NCBI RefSeq assembly: GCF_008629685.1
Contig: NZ_VWSF01000015.1
Coordinates: 62,001-126,000 of the forward strand
Origin: Adhaeribacter rhizoryzae
GTDB lineage: Bacteria; Bacteroidota; Bacteroidia; Cytophagales; Hymenobacteraceae
Length of the DNA stretch: 64,000 nucleotides
Direction of reading: 5' to 3'
In this document: positions 56,016 through 64,000 of the stretch, piece by piece
Layout of the letters: each line of letters opens with the position of its first letter
Position numbering within the stretch: the first letter of the stretch is position 1
Notes under the pieces: model-generated
What the model was told of the DNA's origin: nothing
The model's database searches: none
What the model saw: the letters and a program-made list of their open reading frames with translations, nothing else
Translations under genes and position numbers: made by a program

Positions 56016-56389
56016 TTTTTATCGCCCATCATTTTTTCCTGGGCCATTTTTTGAGCTTCGGCGTACTTACCCGCAAACAACAACTGCCTAACCGGCGCTA
56101 AAGCAGCTTTGGCCTGCGGATTCACAAAATCTTCCGGTTTACCGCTCCAAACGGTTTCTTCGTTTAACTGCAGCCGTTCCTGGGTAATACCCCCAAATAC
56201 CATAGCACCCAAGCGGCCGTTACCCACGGGCAACGCTTCGTTCCAGTTATTTGCCGGATGCATAAACCAGATTTTCAGGTCGGATGGCGGAACAGCCGGT
56301 TGTACGCTTTGCGCATTTAAAGTGAACGCCTGCAAAAAATAAAGAACCAGGAAAGGAGCCGCGAAGATGATTTTGCTTCTGAAATACAT
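55952..56389 (-). pseudogene. GH95 alpha-L-fucosidase, N-terminal part
   Basis: 145 residues with a signal region ending TLNAQ. LKIWFMHPANNWNEALPVGNG (shortened: WNEALPVGNGRLGAM) and QLNEETVWSG are the GH95 N-terminal beta-domain signatures. After AQEKMMGDKK the frame leaves homology and ends at KP. One extra A in the A6 run (minus strand, 56015-56020) would continue as KKTGSNYQTLGDL in the next frame. The open question is a true mutation or a homopolymer read error. Confidence 0.8.
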
Positions 56390-56907
56390 AAAAGCTTTTG
56401 TTTGATACTAAAACTAGCCCGAAACTTAGCTAAAAAATCCAGCATTTAAATATTCAGTCAGGCAACGGCGTGGTAATATTTTGTTTGATTTTAGAGCATC
56501 CAGGAAAAAATTAACCAGGATAATTATACAAGCGTTATTTGCTCTCCTGGATTACGCACTGGTTTAAGCGTCTAAATTATAGAAGCCATATAGAGTTTGC
56601 CGAAACAGCTTAACCTACTTTGATATTTTAATAGATCCTTCGACGAGCTCAGGATGACAAAAGGTGTTTTCTCAAACCAAACAATTTGGACTTTTATGGG
56701 TTATCCTCTTTCGGAATCAGCCCCGTAATATTTAACTAAATAATATTCTGAATACCCACTTTTTTTATAGGGAGTAGGCCCAATGAAGCCGAAACCGGGA
56801 ATACACCTGTTTCAGAAATTTATTTGCCTTAAGAAAAACAGGCTGGCTATAAATAATTTGCAGGGTTTAATAAGCGTAACTAAACCCACGTAAAAAAGGT
56901 AATTTAA
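56390..56907. other. Intergenic region with repeat scraps
   Basis: 518 bases with no gene. GATCCTTCGACGAGCTCAGG followed by ATGACA (56635-56660) is a dispersed-repeat-type sequence. ATCCAGGA (56498-56505) and TCCTGGAT (56545-56552) form an 8-bp inverted repeat. Confidence 0.5.
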
Positions 56908-57579
56908 ATGTACGCTAAAGACCGATTTTATTCCGGTATGAACTATAAAGCAGAATCTCGAAACGGCACGAACTATATGGCCGCTCCTACCCTAATTGGC
57001 GCTTACGCTTGCTTGTTTGGCGCATTTTGGGCTTATACCGGTTTTACTACCAGTAATTTTACCAACTGGCTTCTCGAAAACACGCTTACCATTCCGTTTA
57101 TAATATTATTATACTATCTGAACCGCTGGCATAAATTCTCGGCGCTGGCGGTAAGTTTAATATTTATTTTTTTGATGCTGCACGTGTACGGCAGCCAGCA
57201 TACCTACGCCGAAAACCCGTTTGGTGATTGGGTTAAAGACCAGCTAAACCTGCAACGCAATCACTTTGACCGGATGGTACATTTTGGCTTTGGCTTTTTG
57301 CTCGCGTACCCCATGCACGAAATATTCCGGTATAAACTCCGGCTAGCCAATTGGCTTACGTACCTGTTGCCGCTCGAAATTACTTTTTCTATGGGAGCCT
57401 TGTACGAGGTAGTAGAATGGTTGGTGGCCGATATATTTTTTAAAGAAGGTGGTGCTGATTTCCTGGGCATGCAAGGCGACATGTGGGATGCCCAGAAAGA
57501 TATTGCCTTAGCCGTTTTGGGCACCTCCATTATTATGCTGCACGTATTTTTAGTACGTAAAAGGCTCGGCGCTAAATAA
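56908..57579 (+). CDS. DUF2238 (YjdF-like) integral membrane protein
   Basis: 223 residues with about six hydrophobic segments. The C-terminal block MHEIFRYKL, ALYEVVEWLVADIF and GMQGDMWDAQKDI matches the conserved acidic/aromatic motifs of DUF2238 proteins, whose function is unknown. The start could be 56908 or an ATG at 56941 (11 codons later), because the first residues are polar. A terminator follows directly. It is unrelated to the glycan genes next to it and marks the start of the housekeeping part. Confidence 0.8.
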   Translation: MYAKDRFYSGMNYKAESRNGTNYMAAPTLIGAYACLFGAFWAYTGFTTSNFTNWLLENTLTIPFIILLYYLNRWHKFSALAVSLIFIFLMLHVYGSQHTYAENPFGDWVKDQLNLQRNHFDRMVHFGFGFLLAYPMHEIFRYKLRLANWLTYLLPLEITFSMGALYEVVEWLVADIFFKEGGADFLGMQGDMWDAQKDIALAVLGTSIIMLHVFLVRKRLGAK

Positions 57580-57580
57580 A

Positions 57581-57603
57581 AAACCCGCCTTAGCGGCGGG
57601 TTT
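57581..57603. terminator. Bidirectional terminator overlapping the end of the next gene
   Basis: AAACCCGCC (57581-57589) and GGCGGGTTT (57595-57603) around a 5-base loop, with A-run before and T-rich sequence after. It serves the DUF2238 gene and the convergent lipoprotein gene, whose last codons and stop (57590-57592) fall inside the hairpin. Confidence 0.8.
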
Positions 57604-58243
57604 CCTCTTTTATTTTGCCTTTATCGGTTTTTATTTTGCGCTCATCCGATTCGCGTTTGTACTTTCCTTCGGGCGTTTCAATTTTCAATTCTTCGCGGGT
57701 TATTTTTATTTCCACATTTTTATCATCGTAACTCACTTCGCCAAAGTTGCGGTAATAATCGGCCCGGCGTTCCATGTAACGGCCAAATTTGGCCAAGGGC
57801 ATTTGCCGGGCCAGCCGGGCATCGCGGGCCAGTTGCTGCTGCACCGTTAGGCGTGTACGCGCCGCCGTTCTAACCGGTACTTTCGGGTTGACATCGGCTG
57901 CTGCTACTGGTTTACCAAGGTTTTGTTCTTTAGCAGACTCTTCTCCTGCTGGGTTAGCACGAGCGCCATTATTGCGGGTAGCAGTTGTAGCTGGCGCATT
58001 GCCCGCCTCTGCTTCGGTTGTATTAATGCGGGCATCAGCTACAGTATAATTTTCGATGCCGGTATCCTGGTAAGCGGTGGTTAAATCAGTTGTGTCGGGC
58101 AAATCTGCTTCAGCTGCGGTTTTACTTTCATCTATATTCTCATTAGATATTACTACCGCATCGGGCTTTTTGTCTGGGGTATTACAGGCTATAGTTGCCA
58201 GGGCTATGGTAAACAATAAACCTCCTTTTACTATTTTTTGCAT
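57590..58243 (-). CDS. Hypothetical lipoprotein with basic C-terminus
   Basis: 217 residues from the ATG at 58243, which gives signal MQKIVKGGLLFTIALATIAC with a lipobox; the open frame extends further to 58306 but adds an improbable leader. After the Cys come an acidic, Asp/Thr/Ala-rich low-complexity stretch (about 25-120), then a charged helical segment (QQQLARDARLARQMPLAKF) and a Lys/Glu-rich tail. No known domain recognised. It may be a cell-envelope linker protein; function unknown. Confidence 0.7.
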   Translation of the reverse strand: MQKIVKGGLLFTIALATIACNTPDKKPDAVVISNENIDESKTAAEADLPDTTDLTTAYQDTGIENYTVADARINTTEAEAGNAPATTATRNNGARANPAGEESAKEQNLGKPVAAADVNPKVPVRTAARTRLTVQQQLARDARLARQMPLAKFGRYMERRADYYRNFGEVSYDDKNVEIKITREELKIETPEGKYKRESDERKIKTDKGKIKEETRR

Positions 58244-58324
58244 CTGTATTTTTAAGTTGATAATGAAGGTAATACTCTTAAAACTTAATTCTGGTTTTAA
58301 GGGCAACTGGCTTCGGGCATAAAA

Positions 58325-58351
58325 AAAGCCAGGCTTGTTGGGCCTGGCTTT
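58325..58351 (-). terminator. Terminator of the OmpA-type lipoprotein gene
   Basis: AAAGCCAGGC and GCCTGGCTTT form a 10-bp stem; the A-run at 58321-58327 supplies the U-run on the minus strand. It lies 22 bases after the stop at 58373. Confidence 0.8.
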
Positions 58352-58372
58352 GTAAATTATAGTTTTAAAATA

Positions 58373-59104
58373 TTAACGGATATCGCCACGCTCAGCTGCT
58401 TTTTTCAGTTTCTCGTTCGCAAAAATCGCAATTTCTACGCGGCGGTTGGCTTGTTTACCAGCGGTGGTGCCGTTATCGGCTACCGGTACAGACGAGCCAA
58501 AGCCCTGGGTAGTAATCCGGGATGATTCTACGCCTTGTGCCAGTAATTGCTGTGCCACCGAACGGGCCCGGTTTTCAGACAACGGTTGGTTAATGGCATC
58601 GGTACCAGTATTATCGGTATGGCCTTCTACAATTACGTTGGTATCGCCGTACTTCTTAAGGGTTTCGGCCAGGGTGTTAATATCTGTAATAGAATTAGAC
58701 TGCAAATCGGCGGAGTTGGTGTTAAACAAAATACCGGAAGCAAATGTAATTTTAATACCTTCGCCTACGCGTTCAATTTTGGCATTTTTCATGTCTTTGC
58801 GCAGTTCTTCGGCTTGCTTATCCATCCGGCGGCCAATAACCGCACCCGTAGTACCTCCTACTGCCGCGCCAATAATAGCGCCCGCAGCGGTATTGCCGGT
58901 AATTCTACCAACTACACCCCCAACTACTGCACCGGCACCGGCGCCAATTAAGCCACCCCGGCGGGTCCGGTTTTTATACTTCTCGTCCTGCTCGTTTTTG
59001 CGGGTAGAATCGTTAGAAGTACTATATGGGTTAGATGATTTACAAGCCGAAAAAAGAAGAATAAAAGCTAAGCACAAAGGGAAAAAAGCTCTTGTAATTT
59101 TCAT
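58373..59104 (-). CDS. OmpA-family lipoprotein with glycine zipper (YiaD-like)
   Basis: 243 residues, lipobox LLFSAC. Residues about 48-92 form glycine-zipper helices (GGLIGAGAGAVVGGVVG and AAGAIIGAAVGGTTGAVIG), able to insert in membranes. The OmpA C-terminal domain (about 118-225) has VEGHTDNTGTDAIN and LSENRARSVAQQL, which bind peptidoglycan. It probably links outer membrane and cell wall. Standard YiaD-type protein length. Confidence 0.9.
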   Translation of the reverse strand: MKITRAFFPLCLAFILLFSACKSSNPYSTSNDSTRKNEQDEKYKNRTRRGGLIGAGAGAVVGGVVGRITGNTAAGAIIGAAVGGTTGAVIGRRMDKQAEELRKDMKNAKIERVGEGIKITFASGILFNTNSADLQSNSITDINTLAETLKKYGDTNVIVEGHTDNTGTDAINQPLSENRARSVAQQLLAQGVESSRITTQGFGSSVPVADNGTTAGKQANRRVEIAIFANEKLKKAAERGDIR

Positions 59105-59330
59105 AGTGTTAAATTTTAAGTTAATTTTTTAGAATAAAGATTCCGAACAATAATACTCTTTAGGTTTAAAAATGTTTATATTATACTGGTTATATATTTA
59201 GGCTTTCAAATTCCGGGCCAGAAATACGCTTTTAAACGACGTATTTGGCCGCAACGATTTGTTCCGGCAAAATATTTTTCTCCCGCGCTACGTAGTAACT
59301 AATTTTAAAGAGTAAAAATGTTAGATAAGA

Positions 59331-60233
59331 TTAGGCCTTAATGGTTTTCTTCTGAGTAGTATGGGCGCTTTTAGTGGGAGCTTCTTCGGGTTGACGAAGC
59401 ATAGCCAATAAATCGGTAAGTTTCTGTTTTAGTTCTTTGCGGTTTACAATAAAATCTAAAAAGCCGTGTTCCAGTACAAATTCGGCGCTCTGAAAGCCTT
59501 TGGGCAGCTCTTTGCCAATGGTTTCTTTAATTACCCGCGGACCGGCAAACCCAATCAAAGCACCGGGTTCGGCAATATTAAAATCGCCGAGCATAGCAAA
59601 AGAAGCCGTAACGCCGCCGGTGGTAGGGTCTGTTAATAAAGAAATGTACGGAATGCCTTCTTCGGCCAGTAAGGCTAGTTTGGCCGAGGTTTTGGCCATT
59701 TGCATCAGGGAATATCCGGCTTCCATCATGCGGGCGCCACCCGATTTCGAAATCATTAAGAAAGGATACTTTTGTTGCCGGGCAAAATCTATGGCACGGG
59801 CAATTTTTTCGCCTACCACCGACCCCATAGAGCCACCAATAAAGTTAAAATCCATACAAGCCACTACCAGGTTAAGGCCGTTCATTTGGCCATGTGCCGT
59901 CCGGACAGCATCGGTCAGGTGGGTTTTCTCTTGGGTAGCTTTAATTCGCTTGGGGTACGGCTTGGTATCTACAAAGTTCAGGGGGTCCGAAGAACTTAAA
60001 TTTGAGTCGAGTTCTTCAAATTTATTATTGTCAAAAATTACCTCAAAATATTCCGCCGAATTTATGCGTTCGTGGTAATCGCATTTGGGGCAGGTATATA
60101 AATTCTTTTTATGTTCGGTGGTGTTGGTAACCGTTTTACACTCAGGGCATTTATACCAAAGTCCGTCAGGGGTTTCCTTCTTCTGCTCGGTGGGGGTTAC
60201 AATACCTTTTTCTACTCTTCTAAACCAAGACAT
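59331..60233 (-). CDS. accD: Acetyl-CoA carboxylase carboxyltransferase subunit beta
   Basis: 300 residues. The N-terminal zinc ribbon has Cys29, Cys32, Cys48 and Cys51 (CPEC and CPKC). The crotonase-like carboxyltransferase core includes [20 protein letters not shown] and [18 protein letters not shown], with the oxyanion-hole region [13 protein letters not shown]. It transfers carboxylate from biotin to acetyl-CoA, the first step of fatty acid synthesis, with AccA. Housekeeping gene with a probable promoter at 60249-60280. Confidence 0.97.
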   Translation of the reverse strand: MSWFRRVEKGIVTPTEQKKETPDGLWYKCPECKTVTNTTEHKKNLYTCPKCDYHERINSAEYFEVIFDNNKFEELDSNLSSSDPLNFVDTKPYPKRIKATQEKTHLTDAVRTAHGQMNGLNLVVACMDFNFIGGSMGSVVGEKIARAIDFARQQKYPFLMISKSGGARMMEAGYSLMQMAKTSAKLALLAEEGIPYISLLTDPTTGGVTASFAMLGDFNIAEPGALIGFAGPRVIKETIGKELPKGFQSAEFVLEHGFLDFIVNRKELKQKLTDLLAMLRQPEEAPTKSAHTTQKKTIKA

Positions 60234-60248
60234 ACAAACTTTTTTTTA

Positions 60249-60280
60249 CAAACGTAAAGCCAATCGTTAAATTAAAACAA
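60249..60280 (-). promoter_or_regulatory. Putative accD promoter
   Basis: On the minus strand TTG, 21 bases, then TACGTTTG, which matches the Bacteroidota -33/-7 pattern (TTTG and TAnnTTTG). It lies 16 bases before the accD start, implying a very short leader. The rest of 60281-60750 contains no recognisable gene. Confidence 0.4.
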
Positions 60281-60756
60281 CTGTTGCCTAGCCCTTTGGC
60301 GTTTAACCAGTGGGGCTAAATACAGGTAACGTTTACCCGTTTACTTTTAGCAGGCCGCAAATATACACCATTTTTCGGGAGCGCAAATATTCTCTTTGGG
60401 CTAATTTTATTCTGCGGCAACTCCTGGCGGCATGTTCGGGGCGGGTTATTTTTCTCTATACAAAACAAACGCACTTATTTAATATTAGTATATAACCGGC
60501 GCCCGGCTTATTCTTTGTTCAGCTATATTTTCGCAATCTTAAGTTCTTCTCTATTGTATATTGCACGAGTTGCGGTTAGGGCTACGCCAAAAATATTAAC
60601 ACTTTCTCCTATTTATCTTTTCTACGGGCAGCAGCTACCTTTGGGTAATGGCCAATTATACATACTTAATTTAACAACGGCTGGTCTTAAAAATTTGTAA
60701 GTATTTACGATTGTTTATGGCGCCGGCAATAAGGTTGTTAAAAAATTAGTTTTCGC

Positions 60757-60786
60757 TTTGGCAGGTGCCGGAGATGGTTATATTTG
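60757..60786 (+). promoter_or_regulatory. Putative promoter of the OmpA-type gene
   Basis: TTTG (60757-60760), 18 bases, TATATTTG (60779-60786), a full match to the Bacteroidota consensus. Transcription would start near 60793, which supports the ATG at 60812 over an upstream ATG at 60758. Confidence 0.6.
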
Positions 60787-60811
60787 TGGCGTTACTAATA
60801 TTTTATTCGCT

Positions 60812-61783
60812 ATGTTCTTTTTATTGCTCCGCAAAATTTACGTGTTAATATTTATTACCGCTGCCTTTACCTCCTGTGTTACCAAGAAAAAATACGACGA
60901 CCTGAGCGCCCGCAAAAGCAAACTAGACCTGGATATTGCTGCCTGCGAAAAAGCCATGGCCAGGGTACAAGCCGATCGTAAATCGGTGGAAGAAAAACTA
61001 ACCGAATTGCAGGCTACGCACCAGAAAATGGTAAAGGATTCTGCCGAAACGGGCGTGGCGCTACGCAAAACCCGCAGCCTTTACCAGGAGCTAAACAACA
61101 CTTACGATAAGTTAATTAAAAACCACGACCGGCTCCTGTCTAACAGCGCTTCGGAATCTTCGCGGTTGTCCGGCGATTTGGCCCGCCGCGAAGCCGAATT
61201 ATTAGCCAGCAAAAACCAGATTGATAAACTCAGCGCCGACCTGAAAACCCGCGAAGATCGCCTGAATGAAATGGAACGGGTGCTGGCCGAAAAAGATAAA
61301 GCAGTAACTAACCTTCGGAATAAAGTAAGTAATGCCTTGCTGGGTTTTAAATCGAACGACTTAACGGTAAACGTTAAAAACGGCAAAGTATACGTATCGT
61401 TGTCGGAGCAATTGCTGTTTAAATCGGGCAGCACCAAAGTAGATCCCAAGGGCCAGGATGCGCTGCAAAAACTAGCCCAAGCCCTCCGCGACCAGCAAGA
61501 AGTAAACGTATTGGTTGAAGGCCATACCGACGATGTACCGGTTTCGAAAGGTACTTTGGGCATGAAAGACAATTGGGATTTAAGTGTGCTGCGCGCTACC
61601 GAAATTACCCGCATATTAACAAATGCCGGCTTAACCCCCGAGCGTGTTACGCCATCGGGCCGCTCTAAATACGTACCAGTTGCCCAAAACACCTCCGCCG
61701 ACCAACGCTCGCTTAACCGCCGTACCGAAATAATTTTAACTCCCAAACTGGATGAGCTATTCCAGATATTGGAGAAGAATTAA
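60812..61783 (+). CDS. OmpA-family lipoprotein with coiled coil
   Basis: 323 residues from the ATG at 60812; this start gives a signal with lipobox AAFTSC and lies after the promoter. Residues about 25-190 form a long charged coiled coil (for example KYDDLSARKSKLDLDIAACE). The OmpA domain (about 205-310) has VNVLVEGHTDDVPV and DLSVLRATEITRIL, the peptidoglycan-binding motifs. A structural envelope protein tethering outer membrane and cell wall. Terminated by a strong hairpin at 61871. Confidence 0.9.
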   Translation: MFFLLLRKIYVLIFITAAFTSCVTKKKYDDLSARKSKLDLDIAACEKAMARVQADRKSVEEKLTELQATHQKMVKDSAETGVALRKTRSLYQELNNTYDKLIKNHDRLLSNSASESSRLSGDLARREAELLASKNQIDKLSADLKTREDRLNEMERVLAEKDKAVTNLRNKVSNALLGFKSNDLTVNVKNGKVYVSLSEQLLFKSGSTKVDPKGQDALQKLAQALRDQQEVNVLVEGHTDDVPVSKGTLGMKDNWDLSVLRATEITRILTNAGLTPERVTPSGRSKYVPVAQNTSADQRSLNRRTEIILTPKLDELFQILEKN

Positions 61784-61786
61784 TTT

Positions 61787-61981
61787 CGTTGTTCGTTAAT
61801 CGTTGTTCGTTATTCGATGAGGGAATATTAATTAATGGTTTCAGGAAAAAAACATAAGTATCAATATTCAAAAACAAAGGAGCCGGTTTTATTAAACCGG
61901 CTCCTTTGTTTTTAGGCCTTTATAATTATTCTTTGGTTGAAAATCGAATAACGAACAACGATTAACGACTAACGAACAACG
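61787..61981. repeat. Long inverted repeat flanking a terminator
   Basis: Left arm 61787-61818 (units CGTTGTTCGTTAAT and CGTTGTTCGTTATTCGAT) is complementary to right arm 61943-61981, which has an additional 7-base unit (ACTAACG). The repeated motif looks like a slippage-prone dispersed repeat. The arms enclose the terminator at 61871-61912 and can fold as a large nested stem. Confidence 0.7.
61871..61912. terminator. Strong bidirectional terminator
   Basis: A perfect 19-bp stem, arms 61871-61889 and 61894-61912 (core GGAGCCGGTTT/AAACCGGCTCC), with a TATT loop and A- and T-runs at each side. Ends both the OmpA gene and the convergent PLP-enzyme gene. Confidence 0.85.
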
Positions 61982-61984
61982 TCT

Positions 61985-63124
61985 CTATCCCAGTGCCTGC
62001 TCCAGATCGGCGAGTAAATCTTCAATATCTTCGATTCCCACACTTAAGCGGATGAGCGAATCGCTTAAACCACCTTTCAGGCGTTCGGCCTGCGGAATAC
62101 TGGCGTGGGTCATGGAGGCAGGGTGGCCGCAAAGCGATTCTACGCCTCCTAACGATTCGGCCAGGGTAAAATATTTAAACTTTTCCAGTACCTGTATGGC
62201 ATCTTCCTGACGGTCGCCTTTGAGTACCACCGAAATCATGCCGCCAAAGTCGCGCATCTGCTCGCGGGCAATCTGGTGGTTGGGGTGCGATTCAAAACCG
62301 GGCCACAGTACTTTTTCTACTTTCGGGTGCTTTTGCAAATATTCAGCTACAGCTCGTCCGTTTTCGCAATGGCGCTGCATGCGTACGTGCAAGGTTTTTA
62401 AGCCCCGCAGCAATAAAAAACAATCTTGCGGGCCAGGCGTGCCACCGCAGGCATTCTGAATAAAAGCCAGGCGTTGCGCCAAATCTTCGTCTTTTACAAT
62501 TAAGGCTCCCATTACCACATCGGAGTGGCCGCCCATGTATTTGGTAAGCGAATGCATTACTAGGTCGGCGCCTAAATCCAGAGGCGTTTGCAGGTAAGGA
62601 GTGGCAAACGTATTATCTACCACCAATAAAATATTATGTTTTTTGGCAATTTCAGCCGCGCCTTTAATATCAATAATATTAAGCAAAGGGTTGGTAGGCG
62701 TTTCGAGCCACAGCATTTTAGTATTCTGGGTAATATGGCCTTCTACCGTAGCAATATCGCCCATCGGAATAAAGGTAAATTTAATGCCGTACTGCTGGAA
62801 GATTTTTGTAAAAATCCGGTAGCTGCCACCGTATAAATCATTCGTAGAAATAACTTCGTCGCCGGGTTTCAACAACTTTACTACCGCATCAATGGCCGCC
62901 ATACCCGAAGCAAAGCACAAGCCGTAATTCCCGTTTTCCAGGGCCGCCAAGGCATCTTGCAAAGCAGTACGCGTGGGATTGTGGGTGCGCGAATATTCAT
63001 AGCCCTGGTGGTCGCCGGGCGACCGTTGGGCGTAAGTAGACGTTTGGTAAATGGGCGTCATGATGGCGCCGGTTGCCGGGTCGGGGTGTACCCCCGCGTG
63101 TATGGTTTTGGTTCCGAATTTCAT
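61985..63124 (-). CDS. Cystathionine gamma-synthase/lyase-type PLP enzyme
   Basis: 379 residues, Cys/Met metabolism fold type I. The PLP Lys195 is in SLTKYMGGHSD, with VVDNTFATP and YEYSRTHNPTR also typical; the C-terminal VGIEDIEDLLADLEQAL is standard. It would make cystathionine from an activated homoserine ester, or split it. Synthase (MetB), gamma-lyase and O-acetylhomoserine sulfhydrylase relatives are hard to separate by eye; the length favours MetB/CGL. No operon partners. Confidence 0.9.
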   Translation of the reverse strand: MKFGTKTIHAGVHPDPATGAIMTPIYQTSTYAQRSPGDHQGYEYSRTHNPTRTALQDALAALENGNYGLCFASGMAAIDAVVKLLKPGDEVISTNDLYGGSYRIFTKIFQQYGIKFTFIPMGDIATVEGHITQNTKMLWLETPTNPLLNIIDIKGAAEIAKKHNILLVVDNTFATPYLQTPLDLGADLVMHSLTKYMGGHSDVVMGALIVKDEDLAQRLAFIQNACGGTPGPQDCFLLLRGLKTLHVRMQRHCENGRAVAEYLQKHPKVEKVLWPGFESHPNHQIAREQMRDFGGMISVVLKGDRQEDAIQVLEKFKYFTLAESLGGVESLCGHPASMTHASIPQAERLKGGLSDSLIRLSVGIEDIEDLLADLEQALG

Positions 63125-63654
63125 AGTTGCTTAAACAGGATTAGTGCGGCGCAAGTTACAGGATTAGGCTTCTAACTCCAAAACACCCGTCCCGGCTACC
63201 ACATACCAGGTTCTAAACCGCTCTATTCTTTAACTTAATCAATAAAATATTTCGTCTAAAAAGAAAGTACTACCTTTTCCTGTCCTAAGAAACAGACTAT
63301 CGCAGTTTGGGCGATAAAGACCTTTTAAAAGATGCCTTTCCGGCTTTCTGGTGCCGTTGTTAAAAGGCATTGCGAGTTACGAACTAAGGAAAGATGAGCT
63401 TGTTTAGCCTCTTTTTCAAGAGGAAGCGCCCGGTAGGCCGGAGAAACTTGACCAAACAAATCAAACTTAGATTAATTGATTTAGTTAGCACCAGATTTTT
63501 TGAAAAATTACATCTTGCAAAAGTTATCCGGATTATCACGTTAGGTAGAAAACACGCGCTGGTGCTCTTTACCTACCATCTCATTAAACCCAATGCCGCC
63601 ATAAATTAAATATTTACGTTTAACTTTCATCCTGAAAACCTAAATCGTGCGCCT
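63125..63654. other. Intergenic region, no gene supported
   Basis: 530 bases. A short open frame at 63394-63609 has no recognisable domain. ATGCCTTT (63332-63339) and AAAGGCAT (63363-63370) form a hairpin, possibly repeat- or terminator-related. Confidence 0.4.
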
Positions 63655-64000
63655 GTGCTGCAAGAATTAATTCGTAAAAACGCCTCTACTTTTATTTCGC
63701 TATTTCTGTTAGTAGCGGTGCCAGTGCTGGTAAGCTCTACGCTGGCATATTACCTTTACCAATACCAGGAGGTGCTGCAAAGCCTGCAACCTGCCCAAAC
63801 TGTTTTGTATTTTGTAGTGGTGGCTTTTACCATGGCCTTTGCCCTTACCCCTACTACTTTTGTGGCCCTGGTTACCGGTTATTATTTCGGCTGGCCTGGC
63901 TTTTTGGGCGTGGTGCTTTCGTATGGCTTGGCTGCCTTAACCGGTTATGCGGTAGCCCAAATTATTGACCACGGCAAAATGCTGGCTTTTCTGCACCGGT
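63655..64000 (+). CDS. TVP38/TMEM64 (VTT-domain) family membrane protein, 3' truncated
   Basis: 115 codons run off the right edge. A GTG at 63655 begins a plausible protein (MLQELIRKNASTFISLFLLV), and there is no ATG before the first membrane segment. Hydrophobic segments follow at about 12-32, 45-65 and 70-95. ALTPTTFVALVTGYYFGW and GFLGVVLSYGLAALTGY match the VTT/SNARE-associated core found in DedA/TMEM64 proteins. Function in lipid transport or envelope homeostasis is inferred from the family. The frame ends at the window edge. Confidence 0.7.
   Translation, partial: MLQELIRKNASTFISLFLLVAVPVLVSSTLAYYLYQYQEVLQSLQPAQTVLYFVVVAFTMAFALTPTTFVALVTGYYFGWPGFLGVVLSYGLAALTGYAVAQIIDHGKMLAFLHR

Noticed and set aside
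63394-63609. 71-codon basic open frame near the right edge
   Set aside because: No start context, domain or conserved pattern; could be real but unsupported.

Overview
The window reads as chromosomal DNA of a Bacteroidota bacterium. Evidence: two SusC/SusD pairs, an ECF sigma/FecR pair, a type IX secretion C-terminal sorting domain, many CAZymes and sulfatases with signal peptides, TAnnTTTG-type promoters and no strong Shine-Dalgarno sites. The flavour is Cytophagales (perhaps Hymenobacteraceae, e.g. an Adhaeribacter-like organism), but no rRNA is present, so the genus is a guess. No tRNA, rRNA, CRISPR array or intact transposase was seen.

Layout. (1) 1-3508: an AT-rich two-gene cassette, a 5'-truncated ComEC-like metallo-beta-lactamase-fold protein and a trypsin-like protease fused to a seven-blade RCC1 propeller. 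It is followed by eroded coding remnants and C-rich repeats. (2) 3947-10051: a pectin locus. A divergent LacI regulator with a candidate operator faces rhamnogalacturonan acetylesterase, two pectinesterases and a GH28 polygalacturonase. (3) 10333-21994 (minus): a sialic acid operon with lyase (NanA), mutarotase (NanM), MFS transporter, sialidase, sialate O-acetylesterase, AGE-type epimerase and SGNH esterase/GH20 hexosaminidase. A divergent GntR/FadR regulator lies at 22752, and only a C-terminal scrap of a SusD gene remains where the outer-membrane importer would sit. (4) 24050-56389: a host-glycan-type (mucin, keratan or N-glycan) degradation region with GH29 and GH95 fucosidases, GH18, GH20, a BACON-like lipoprotein, two SusC/SusD pairs, three sulfatases, GH16, FecR and ECF sigma. 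A lone AT-rich amidohydrolase and a probable group II intron 3' end lie near its right end. (5) 56908-64000: housekeeping genes, namely a DUF2238 membrane protein, a lipoprotein, two OmpA-family lipoproteins, accD, a cystathionine gamma-synthase-type enzyme and the start of a VTT/TMEM64-like membrane protein.

The genes of regions 3 and 4 fit together. Surface sulfatases, sialidase, O-acetylesterase and fucosidases would decap glycans, GH16/GH18/GH20 would cut the backbone, SusCD would import fragments, and the Nan enzymes would convert sialic acid to GlcNAc through ManNAc.

The recurrent oddity is damage. GH20, GH18 (twice) and GH95 carry apparent frameshifts, the first SusC has an in-frame UGA, and relics of a SusD gene and of an ECF sigma gene remain. 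This could be real decay of the locus or, for the two poly-A sites, sequencing error. The most original signals are the MBL-protease-RCC1 cassette, a palindrome TTATGT-N3-ACATAA present both beside the FadR-type regulator and upstream of the ECF sigma gene, and a spacing-conserved element shared by the two SusC loci.
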